A stretch of 64,000 nt of DNA, from positions 62,001-126,000 of the forward strand of contig CAWAGF010000002.1 of NCBI GenBank assembly GCA_963781675.1, in the 5' to 3' direction. How positions within the stretch are numbered: position 1 is the stretch's first letter; each line of letters starts with the position of its first letter. The translations under genes were made by a program, and so were the position numbers. This stretch comes from SCTD01 sp963781675 (lineage in GTDB: Bacteria > Actinomycetota > Actinomycetes > Mycobacteriales > SCTD01). The notes beneath the pieces are model-generated. The model ran no database searches and was not told the DNA's origin. It saw nothing but the letters and a program-made list of their open reading frames with translations. Of this stretch, positions 52,516-60,655 are shown piece by piece.

Positions 52516-53730
52516 CTAGAAGACGACGAGCGTCCGCACGTTCGAGCTGCCGGGAGCGTTCTGCAGGTCTTGCCCCGTGCGGACGACGAAGCCGAAGCGA
52601 CCTTCACCCGTGAACTGCCGGACGATCGTGTACCTGCCATCGCTGGCATTGGCGCGGGTCTGGGCGGTCAGGATCTGGCGACCGTCAGCCGTGACGCGGT
52701 AGAGGGAGACGATGAGGCCGCCCGGCCGGGCCGGCAGCAGTCGCCCTCTGAAGGTGTAGTTGCGCTGGCCGTTGCGGAGCACGTTCAGGCTGATCTGGGT
52801 CCTGACGTTGAGGACGATGCTCGGCGAGGCGACACAGCCACGCTGCTGGGCGTACAAGCGGGTGTTCGTGGGCGGGACGACGCGGTCGGTCGCCACCCCG
52901 TCGGCCCCGACCTCGAAGGAACGAACCCGTCGGTAGGTCGAAGACGGGCGGCTGTAGGCGTACACCTCCACGACGCTGTTCACGGTGCCGCGGACAGTGA
53001 TCTGCGCAGATCCCGTGGCGGTGATGGCATCGCGATCAAGTGATATGGACGAAGGCGTAGTGCATGCGGCGTCGGGGGCGGTAGGTGGGCTACTACTCGG
53101 CCCCGCCGAGGTCGACGCCCCCGTCGCGGGGCTGGGGGAGGGACTTGGCGCGGCGTCGGCTGAGGGGGAGGCGCTGGGCGCCGCCGAACCGGTCGTGCCG
53201 CCGATCGTGCCGAAAGTCCCGCCGCCGGTCGGCGGCGGCGGTTCCACCGAAGCCGAGGACGAGGCGGACGGCGTCGGCGGCGCTTCCACCGATGGCGATG
53301 CCGATGCCGAGGCGGACGACGGCTGAGCGCTCGGCGAGCTGTCAGCTGATGCCGAGGGCTCGGACACCGGCGACGAGCTCGGAGAAGCTTCAGCGGTCGC
53401 CGAGGGGCTAGGCAGGCGGGGCAGAGAGGGCAGCGGGAGTGGGGGGCTGCTGCACTGCACTGGCGGGCTCTCGTTGCCCAGTGGCGGGCTCTCGATCCCC
53501 AGTGGCGGGCTCTCGATCCCCAGCGGCGGGCTCTCGATCCCCAGCGGCGGGCTCTCGATCCCCAGCGGCGGGCTCTCGATGCCCAGCGGCGGAGACTGGC
53601 AGCCCACAGGGGGACTGCTGTCGCCGAGGACCGCACCGAACGCCGCCCCGCCGGCTAGCAGTGCCGGCAGCCCGATCACCAAGAGGACACGGCCGAGGCC
53701 GTCCGGACGGGTCAAGGTGGGGCGCGGCAC
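52516..53730 (-). CDS. Secreted Ser/Pro-rich repeat protein
   Basis: The 404-residue protein has an N-terminal signal or anchor helix (LGRVLLVIGLPALLAGGAAF). Six 7-residue repeats follow, mainly SPPLGIE (about 45-88). A long Ser/Pro/Ala linker (about 95-225) leads to a C-terminal beta-rich domain of about 150 residues (ISLDRDAITATGSAQITVRG; GRYTIVRQFTGEGRFGFVVR). It resembles cell-wall-spanning surface proteins whose stalk displays a folded head. AGGAG precedes the GTG start. No sorting signal is seen. The function is unknown. Confidence 0.75.
   Translation of the reverse strand: MPRPTLTRPDGLGRVLLVIGLPALLAGGAAFGAVLGDSSPPVGCQSPPLGIESPPLGIESPPLGIESPPLGIESPPLGIESPPLGNESPPVQCSSPPLPLPSLPRLPSPSATAEASPSSSPVSEPSASADSSPSAQPSSASASASPSVEAPPTPSASSSASVEPPPPTGGGTFGTIGGTTGSAAPSASPSADAAPSPSPSPATGASTSAGPSSSPPTAPDAACTTPSSISLDRDAITATGSAQITVRGTVNSVVEVYAYSRPSSTYRRVRSFEVGADGVATDRVVPPTNTRLYAQQRGCVASPSIVLNVRTQISLNVLRNGQRNYTFRGRLLPARPGGLIVSLYRVTADGRQILTAQTRANASDGRYTIVRQFTGEGRFGFVVRTGQDLQNAPGSSNVRTLVVF
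53468..53593. repeat. 21-bp in-frame tandem repeats (six copies)
   Basis: CTCTCGATCCCCAGCGGCGGG recurs six times with few substitutions (the outer copies carry changes at the ATC and AGT positions) and encodes the heptapeptide SPPLGIE on the minus strand. Near-identity of the central copies indicates recent expansion. Confidence 0.9.
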
Positions 53731-53781
53731 GTGAGAGCTCCTGAGCGTGGCCCCACCAGGCCAGCAGGGAAGGACCTCGTT

Positions 53782-55113
53782 CTACGGGGCCAATCGGCAT
53801 AAAGCGACAGGTCGGGGCGATTGGTTCGTAGGTAGGCCAGTAATGACTAGGGCCGCTGTCATGACGATGGCCGGAACGTGCCATGGGAAGTCGACGGCGG
53901 CGCTGGTACAGGCGCTGACGACGAGGGCTCCGGCGCCGGGGACACGGCTGTCACCCCGACGGCGCGCGAGCAGCCCCGCGACAAGGGCGATCAGGAGCAG
54001 ACCGAGGCCGATCAGCCCAGCATCCGCGGCCAGCTGCAAGAACTCGTTGTGGACGAACCGAGCAGATCGTCCGTCCGCAAGGTCCAGCCGGTTCCCTGGG
54101 CCGACGCCGACGAGTGGACTGCTTGCGAAGGCGTCCCAGCCCGCCGCCCACTCGTACTGCCGGTCGCTGACGCTTGCCGTGTCCAAGCGTGCCTGCAGGC
54201 CGCGCAGCAGCCCGCCTGATGCGAACGCGCAGCCGGCCAGCAGCCCGACCATCAGTGCAGTCCGAGCCCGTCGCCCGCTAGGCAGACGGGGAGCAACAAG
54301 TGCTGCCGCGCACAACGCGACGGCTGCAAGCAGCAGCATCGGTTGTTTGGCTGAGCCGGCAGAGGTCCCGATGGCTATCGCGCCCAGAAGGCCTCCGAGA
54401 ACGAGCGGGCTCATCGAGCGACGGACATGACCCCGCACGAGCAGCAGCGCGAGCAGAGCACCAAGACCGGCCCCGCGCGACTGCGTGGCGAGCAGACCGC
54501 CGGTGATGAGGAGCAGCTGACAGTCCCGCAGGGGGGTGGTCGGAGCGGTCACAGCCACCACCATCAAGAGCGCGAGCAGAGCCCCAGCGGCGTTCGAGTA
54601 CGTCAGGGTGCTGGCGAGTCTGTAGCTCTCCTGAGCCGGTAACGCGAGCGGTTCTGCGCGCAGCGCGAGACCGATGAACCCGAGCAACGAGATCAGGGCA
54701 CCGAAAGCAGTGCTGCCCGCCTGCAGTGCCCGCCGCTCCGACATCTCCAAGGTCCGGCCGACGATGTAGCAGGCCGCAGCGCCGATCGTGCAGCCGGCGA
54801 CCTGTCGAGCCAACGCGAGGTCGCCGTCCTGCTTCGCCCGCAGCGTCCACCAGCCAGCCAGCAGGAGCAGGGCCCCAACCACCAGGACATCGCGAGGCGT
54901 GCAGCTGGTGCGGCGCCGGTGAACAACCGCTGCGGCGACCGCCACGACCATGACCAGGACGGGGATCCACAGGTCATCGGGAGGGTAGAAGCCGCCCTTT
55001 CGCATCGCAGCGATCACGATGGCGCCCGCCGTGAGGTCGAGGAACACTCGTCGCCAGCGGGGCGCGTGGCCGGACTCGTCGAGCCTGCCCGAGGGAGCCT
55101 CGACCTTCAACAT
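53782..55113 (-). CDS. O-antigen ligase / Wzy-like membrane protein
   Basis: The 443-residue protein has about eleven membrane helices. The Wzy_C/O-antigen-ligase pattern near residues 315-385 includes RQYEWAAGWDAFASSPLVGV, GPGNRLDL and FVHNEFLQLAADAGLIGLGL with the conserved His. Such enzymes join or polymerise surface glycans. There are no glycosyltransferases nearby, so it may act on a glycan made elsewhere. It is upstream of the secreted repeat protein on the same strand. Its lower GC content agrees with acquisition as part of the island. Confidence 0.85.
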   Translation of the reverse strand: MLKVEAPSGRLDESGHAPRWRRVFLDLTAGAIVIAAMRKGGFYPPDDLWIPVLVMVVAVAAAVVHRRRTSCTPRDVLVVGALLLLAGWWTLRAKQDGDLALARQVAGCTIGAAACYIVGRTLEMSERRALQAGSTAFGALISLLGFIGLALRAEPLALPAQESYRLASTLTYSNAAGALLALLMVVAVTAPTTPLRDCQLLLITGGLLATQSRGAGLGALLALLLVRGHVRRSMSPLVLGGLLGAIAIGTSAGSAKQPMLLLAAVALCAAALVAPRLPSGRRARTALMVGLLAGCAFASGGLLRGLQARLDTASVSDRQYEWAAGWDAFASSPLVGVGPGNRLDLADGRSARFVHNEFLQLAADAGLIGLGLLLIALVAGLLARRRGDSRVPGAGALVVSACTSAAVDFPWHVPAIVMTAALVITGLPTNQSPRPVALCRLAP

Positions 55114-55327
55114 GCGACAAGGTAGCGCGGCTCAATCAGGCGTCGGCGGTCCGGATTCGTCCCTTCGTCCGCGAGGTTGCGGCCAACCGGACAGGACTGC
55201 AGTCTCACGCCAAGAGCTGCGGGGGCGCGTGCAGCAGGTGCGACCGGCGGCGGTCTGCGGAGCGAAGCCCCTGCTGCGCCGCACCGTCGCGGACCAGGAC
55301 GAGGCACGAACCGCGTCGGCATCTACC

Positions 55328-55366
55328 TCCGCGGCTGCGGGGTCGGCGTCCCTGGCGGCGCACCCG
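55328..55366. repeat. Island boundary repeat, distal copy (attR-like)
   Basis: This segment resembles a decayed 3' half of tRNA-Lys. It has an exact 19-nt match (55348-55366) plus scattered matches over the anticodon and T arms. The 335 nt from 55114 to 55448 contain no gene apart from this site. Confidence 0.75.
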
Positions 55367-55448
55367 CAGTGAGCAGGCGACCTCCTGAGCGAGCGCCCCC
55401 TTCGTCTTCCCGCCGTCGACCTGCCCGGCCCGCCGCTAGGTTGGCCCG

Positions 55449-55811
55449 ATGCCACGCGCCCTGCCCGCCCTGCTGATCCTGGCCGCGCTCGGCCTGTCCG
55501 GGTGCGGAGGCGGCGACGCCGAGCCGCAGGCCGCCGCCCCGACGAGCGCCGAGACCGGCTACTCGAACGCGGTGCGCGCGAACTTCCTCGGCTCCTGCCT
55601 GGAGAACGCCACCCGCACGGCGAACGGCGCGGCGACCGAGGAGCAGCTGACGCAGACCTGCGAGTGCATCCTCGGCAAGGTCGAGGGCGAGTACAGCGAG
55701 ACGGAGTTCGCCGAGTTCGAGCAGCGGCTGCTGGGCGGCAAGGCGTCCGACGAGGAGAGCGGCCGGCTGGTCAACTGGTCGACCGCCTGCGCCAAGGACG
55801 CGGCGAGCTGA
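55449..55811 (+). CDS. Small hypothetical lipoprotein
   Basis: The 120-residue protein starts with a lipoprotein signal (ALPALLILAALGLSGC, Cys near 19). The mature helical part has four conserved-looking cysteines (GSCLENATR; TQTCECILGK; STACAKD) that could form two disulfides outside the cell. TAGGTT ends 6 nt before the ATG. The stop overlaps the next gene's ATG (TGATG). I know no function. Confidence 0.75.
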   Translation: MPRALPALLILAALGLSGCGGGDAEPQAAAPTSAETGYSNAVRANFLGSCLENATRTANGAATEEQLTQTCECILGKVEGEYSETEFAEFEQRLLGGKASDEESGRLVNWSTACAKDAAS

Positions 55812-56626
55812 TGCGCACCTACTCCGGGCGCACCTGCGTCATCACCGGTGCGGGCTCGGGCATCGGCCGGGCACTGGCCGTCGACCTGGCCGGCCGCGGC
55901 GCCCGCCTGGCGCTGTCGGACGTCGACGCCGACGCGGTGGAGCAGACCGCGCAGAGCTGCCGCGGGCTGGGTGCGGAGGCGCGCGCGTACCGCCTCGACG
56001 TCGCCGACCGCGCTGCTGTGCTGGCCCACGCCGACGAGGTCGCGGGCGACTTCGGCGCCGTGCACCTGGTCGTGAACAACGCGGGCGTCGCGCTGCACGG
56101 CCTGGTGGCCGAGCTGCGCGACGAGGACTTCCGCTGGGTGATGGACATCGACTTCTGGGGCGTCGTGCACGGCACGCAGGCCTTCCTGCCGCACCTGGTG
56201 GAGAGCCGCGGCCAGGTCGCCAACGTCTCCAGCGTCTTCGGTCTGATCGCCGTGCCGAAGCAGGCGGCGTACAACGCGGCGAAGTTCGCGGTGCGCGGGT
56301 TCACCGAGGCGCTGCGCCAGGAGATGGAGCTCGGCGCCACCGGCGTCGGCGTCAGCTGCATCCACCCCGGCGGCATCCGCACCGACATCGCCCGGCGGGC
56401 CCGCGCCGCCGCGTCGGAGGACAAGGCCGAGATGGCCGCCACGTTCGACAAGCTGGCGCGCACCAGCCCGCCGCAGGCGGCGCGCACGATCCTCAAGGGG
56501 CTCGAGCGTGACCGGGCGCGCATCCTGGTCGGACCGGACGCGTGGTTCATCGCCGGGCTGCCGCGCCTGCTCGGGGCGCAGTACGGCCGGGTGGTCGGCC
56601 GCGGCGCGGCCAAGCTCGAGTCCTAG
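55811..56626 (+). CDS. Short-chain dehydrogenase/reductase
   Basis: The 271-residue classical SDR has TGAGSGIGRAL for cofactor binding, VVNNAGVAL, the catalytic Ser in ANVSSVFG, and YxxxK in AAYNAAKFAVRGF. An Asp at the end of the second strand (LSDVDADA) favours NAD(H). The substrate is unknown; actinobacterial relatives act in lipid or steroid metabolism. It is translationally coupled to the lipoprotein gene and converges on the hydrolase gene with overlapping stops. Confidence 0.92.
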   Translation: MRTYSGRTCVITGAGSGIGRALAVDLAGRGARLALSDVDADAVEQTAQSCRGLGAEARAYRLDVADRAAVLAHADEVAGDFGAVHLVVNNAGVALHGLVAELRDEDFRWVMDIDFWGVVHGTQAFLPHLVESRGQVANVSSVFGLIAVPKQAAYNAAKFAVRGFTEALRQEMELGATGVGVSCIHPGGIRTDIARRARAAASEDKAEMAATFDKLARTSPPQAARTILKGLERDRARILVGPDAWFIAGLPRLLGAQYGRVVGRGAAKLES

Positions 56627-57474
56627 CCGAACAACGCGCGGGCCCGCTCCGCCACGACCTCCGGCGCCTCCTCGGGGACGAAGTGGCCGACGCCCTCGAG
56701 GACCTCGACGCTCATGTCGTCGGCGTTGCGCTGCCACCCGTCGAGCATCGCGCGGCTCGACACGAGGTCGCCGTCGCCGTTGACCAGCCGGGTGGGGACG
56801 GTCAACCGCGCGTCCGCGTAGCGGCCGGCCATCACCTTGCGGCTCTCGGACAGCAGGAACGTCCGGTAGAGCGCGACGGTCGCCCGCGCCCGGTCCGGCT
56901 CGCGGAGCACCTCGCCGTAGGTGCTCACGTCGCCGACGTCGCGACGGCTCCCCGCCGTGACGACCCGGCCGGCCAGCCCGGCGCGCATCAGGCCCTGGCC
57001 GAGCAGCGGCGTGGACAGCGGCACCTGGTAGGCCATCCGCCACCCCTGCAGGGCCTTCGCCAGGCTGGGCCGCTGGAACGGCGGCACGATCCCGAGGGCG
57101 AGGAACGCCCGGAAGCGCTCCGGCGCGCGCAGGCAGGCCAGGAAGCCGGTCCAGCCGCCCCAGTCGTGGCCGATGAGCCCCACCTGCGGCAGCTCCAGCG
57201 CGTCGAGCAGCCCCAGCAGGTCGGTCGCCAGGGTCTCCTTGTCGTACGGCCCGGCCGGGGCGCTCGTCCAGCCGTGCCCGCGCAGGTCGGGCATGACCAG
57301 GCGGTACCGGTCGGCGAGCAGCGGCACGACGCGGTGCCAGCAGTACCAGTGCTGCGGCCAGCCGTGCAGCAGCACCAGCGGCTCGCCCGAGCCGGCCTCG
57401 GCGACGTGGACGGCGAGGTCGCCGACCTGGACCGTGCGGTGGGTGACGCCGGGGACGGCGGGGAGGGTGGCCAC
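56623..57474 (-). CDS. Alpha/beta hydrolase, epoxide-hydrolase-like
   Basis: The 283-residue protein has the oxyanion motif LLHGWPQHWYCW and the nucleophile Asp104 in GHDWGGW, characteristic of epoxide hydrolases and haloalkane dehalogenases rather than esterases. The acid lies in VNGDGDLV and the His in GHFVPEEAP. A cap domain lies at about 130-215. The physiological substrate is unknown. Start is GTG 57474. Confidence 0.9.
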   Translation of the reverse strand: MATLPAVPGVTHRTVQVGDLAVHVAEAGSGEPLVLLHGWPQHWYCWHRVVPLLADRYRLVMPDLRGHGWTSAPAGPYDKETLATDLLGLLDALELPQVGLIGHDWGGWTGFLACLRAPERFRAFLALGIVPPFQRPSLAKALQGWRMAYQVPLSTPLLGQGLMRAGLAGRVVTAGSRRDVGDVSTYGEVLREPDRARATVALYRTFLLSESRKVMAGRYADARLTVPTRLVNGDGDLVSSRAMLDGWQRNADDMSVEVLEGVGHFVPEEAPEVVAERARALFG

Positions 57475-57490
57475 GCAGCGCCCCTACCCG

Positions 57491-59048
57491 CTACGGCCGC
57501 AACCCTCGCCCCACCGGACCGGGCGGCAGTGTGGCGAGCACCTCGTACGCCGACTCCGCCCAGGCGCAGAGCAGCGGCCGGGTGTCGGCCGGGTCGACGA
57601 CCTCCTCGACGAGGTAGCTCTCCGCGGTGCGGAACGGCGACCGCACCGCCTCGAGCCGCGCGGCGATCTCGTCCTTGAGCGCGGCGGCGTCAGGGCTCTG
57701 CTCGAGGATCCGCTTGAACGCCACCTCGAGGCCGCCCTCGATCGGCAGCGATCCCCAGTCGCCCGAGGGCCAGGCGACGCGGTACGACCAGCGACCCAGC
57801 GGCCGGTGCCCCGCGCCGGCGACGCCGAAGCAGCGGCGCACCAGCACCGACGCCCACGGGACGCGCGACTGCTCCACGGCGCTCAGTGCGCGGGCGCCGT
57901 GCCGGACCACGGCGGCGGCCTCCGACGCGGAGCCGATGACGAAGCCCGGCTGGTCCACGAGGTGCACCACCGGCAGCCGGAACGTGTCGGCGAGGTCGAC
58001 GAGGCGCGACTGCTTGTCGGCGCCGTCGGCGGTCATCCCGCCGCCGTAGTGCTTGGGGTCGCTGGCGAGCACGGCCACGGGACGGCCGCCGAGCCGGGCC
58101 AGCGCGGTGACGGTGCCGGGGGCGTGCAGCCGCCCGAGCTCGAGCACCGAGCCCTCGTCGAAGGCGCTGCGGAGCAGGCGGCGCACGTCGTACGGAGACC
58201 GACGGGAGCGCGGCACCAGGTCGCGCAGGGCCTGGTCGCGGCGCTCCGCCGGGTCGTCGCTGTCGACCACCGGCGGGAGCTGCCAGGCGTTCTGCGGGAG
58301 GTAGGACAGGACCTGGCGGACGAGGTCGAGCGCCTCCTCCTCGGAGTCCGCGACGAGGTCCACGGTCCCGGCCCTGCCGGCGACCTTCCAGCCGCCGAGC
58401 TGCTCCTTGTCGAGCGTCTCCCCCATGCCGGCCTCGACGACGGCCGGACCCGCCACGAAGACCTGCGACAGCTCGCGGACCATCACGCTGACATGGCTTG
58501 TCACGAGCCGTACGGCGCCGAGGCCGGCCACCGGGCCGAGCGCGGCGGTGACGACCGGCACCTGCGACAGCAGCGCCACCATGGCGTCCCAGCCGGGGTT
58601 GAACGGCACGTAGGTGCGGCCGAACTCCTCGAGCGACTCGACCGTCCCGCCACCGCCGGTCCCGTCGAGCAGGCGCACGACGGGGACGCGCTCGGCGAGG
58701 GCGCGACGCTCCACGTCGACCTGCTTGGCGACGAGCTGCAGGTTGGCCGCGCCGCCCTTGATGGTGAAGTCGTCACCGGTCGCGACCACCCGCCGTCCGG
58801 CGATGCGACCGGCCCCTGCCACGACGCTCGCGGGCACGAACGAGGTGAGCTGCACCGTCCTCGTACGACGCGGTCCCGGCCACCGAGCCGATCTCAGCGA
58901 AGCTGCCGTCGTCGAGCAGGTCGTCGAGCCGATCCCGGACGGTGCGCCGGCCGGTGGCCCGCTGCCGGGCGACGCGCTCCGCGCCGCCGAGCTCCGCCGC
59001 GAGGGCCTTGCGGTGCGCGAGCTCCTCGAGCTCCGGTTCCCAGGTCAC
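57491..59048 (-). pseudogene. Acyl-CoA carboxylase carboxyltransferase, frameshifted near 58855
   Basis: The N-terminus (WEPELEELAHRKALAAELGG; RDRLDDLLDDGSFAEIGSVA; GTASYEDG) is encoded from GTG 59048. After about 58858 the family sequence continues in another frame: QLTSFVPASVVAGAGRIAGR, FTIKGGAANLQL, LVDQPGFVIGSASEAAAVV. It runs to 57491. Joined, it would be about 519 residues, the normal length. One extra base in GGTGCAG would explain the break. It lacks the TAGGAYVP motif of the other carboxyltransferase and belongs to a divergent branch. No biotin subunit is adjacent. TAGGGT ends 6 nt before the start. Confidence 0.8.
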
Positions 59049-59124
59049 CGCCGCACCCTAGGAGCCGCCGGCCCTCGCGCTCGACGCAGGTCCGCGCGCG
59101 CCGAGCGCCCCCCGCCCCTCGGCC

Positions 59125-60655
59125 CTACGTCCCGTTCTGTCCGGCGGAGCGGACGTAGCCGACGACGTCGAGGACCACGTCCATCTGCCCCTGCGAGGTG
59201 GACAGCGTGATGCTGCCGTCACGGCCGACCTTCGCCAGGACGAGCACCGCGACGGTCTGGCCGCGCTGCACGTTCAGGTTCGAGGTGCGGCGCGCAGGCC
59301 GGTCGCCGGCCGGGTGCACCTGCAGGTCGGCAGGAGTGGTGGAGCGGGTGGACGTGACGTTGACCAGCACCGCGTCCACGCCGCTCGTCGGGACGCCTCC
59401 GGTGCCGAGCACGCGCACGTCCCGGTCGCGGCCGGCCACGAGGGGCGTGGCCGAGGTGCGGGTGTCGTAGGTGCGCGTCGGGCCGACCGGCTCGAAGAGC
59501 CGGCTGGAGGACGAGCTGTAGTAGCCGACGAGGTCCAGGACGACCTCTGCCGAGCCCTGCGACACCGACAGGCTGACGCGTCCCTGGCCGTCGACGGGCA
59601 CGACGGCGAGGTTCGCCACCGTCTGGCCGCGACGCAGGTTCAGCGTCGAGGTGCGGGTCGCCGGGCGGTCGCCCGTCGGGTACAGCTGCACGTCGGCGTT
59701 GCCCGGCGAGCCGAGGGCGGTGACGCTGACAGCGACAGCGGTCGTGCCCGTGGGGACGTCCGGCAGCAGGGTCACGACGCGGTCCTCACCGGCGCGCACC
59801 GGGCTGGTCGTGCGGCTGTCGAAGCGGCGCTCCGGGGTGAGCGGCACGTAGCCGGCGCCGGCGTCGCCGGTCCCGTCGTCGTACCAGCCGAGGACGTCGA
59901 GCACGACGTGGCTGCTGTCCCGGGAGACCGACAGGGAGATGCGGCCCTGGTCGTCGACGCCGGTCGTCACCAGGTTGGCCACCGTCTGGCCGGCCGCGGC
60001 GTTCAGGCTCGAGGTGCGCGTGCCCGGCTGCGCACCGGCCGGGTAGACCTGCAGGTCCATCCCGCGGGGCACGGCGGTCACGGTGGTGTTCAGCACGACG
60101 GCCCGGACGCCGCTGGTCGGCACGCCGCCCTTGCCGGCGACGCGCACCAGCCGGTCGGCGCCGGCGACGACGGCGCCACCGGTCTGCCGGGTGTCCAGCA
60201 CGCGCGCCGGCGCCAGGGCGTGGAAGCCGCCGGACGCGGCTGCGGGCTGCTGTGCGGGCGGGCTGCTCGACGGCGACGGCGACGTGCCGGCCGAGGCGCT
60301 GGTGCTCGGGCGGGGCGAGCCCGACGCCGAGGCAGACGGCGAGACGGACGGGGAGGCGGACGCCGACGGCGAGACCGACGGGCTGGCCGAGCCGGAGGGG
60401 CGTGGCGAGGAGGAGGCGCTGGTGCTCGGGGCCGGGCTCGTCGCCGAGCCGCTCGGGGAGGGGCTCGACGGCGCCGCCGTGGACGGCGACGGCGAGGCGG
60501 GCGCCGCCGCGACGGCCGGCTCCGCGCCGAGGGCCTTGACGTCACCGGGCTGCACGGTGTCGCCCTGACCGGGCTGGCCGTCGGCGCCCTTGTACTCGAA
60601 CGCGAAGTACGGGGCGCCCAGGCACGGTCGCTCGACGAAGCTGTTCGGGCCGCAG
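59125..60655 (-). pseudogene. C-terminal part of a secreted hydrolase: Ser/Pro linker and three VLDTR repeats
   Basis: This frame continues the protein of the next entry after a frameshift at about 60650, reading NSFVERPCLGAPYFAFEYKG and then GDTVQPGDVKALG. A Ser/Pro/Ala linker of about 90 residues follows. Then come three repeats of about 115 residues, each opening with a motif such as ARVLDTRQTG, RRFDSRTTS or RTYDTRTSA. Each contains NLNxxxGQTVANL and closes with VVLDVLGWY-like strands. Read alone it has an ATG-like start at 60555, but no signal peptide, so it makes sense only as the end of the upstream gene. The domain also occurs at 15762-16724. Confidence 0.75.

Larger units (their letters stand above)
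52145..55366. mobile_element. Small genomic island at tRNA-Lys
   Basis: The 3.2-kb segment lies between the tRNA-Lys 3' end and a degenerate copy of that end. It holds only two genes, a repeat-rich secreted protein and an O-antigen-ligase-like protein. Its base composition is visibly less GC-rich than the flanks, with more A/T in third positions. No integrase, transposase or relaxase is present, so it is a remnant or a passively mobilised element. Confidence 0.6.

Noticed and set aside
53468..53593. Regular 21-bp repeats considered as a CRISPR array
   Set aside because: Repeats are contiguous without spacers, stay in frame and encode a heptapeptide; no cas genes are present.
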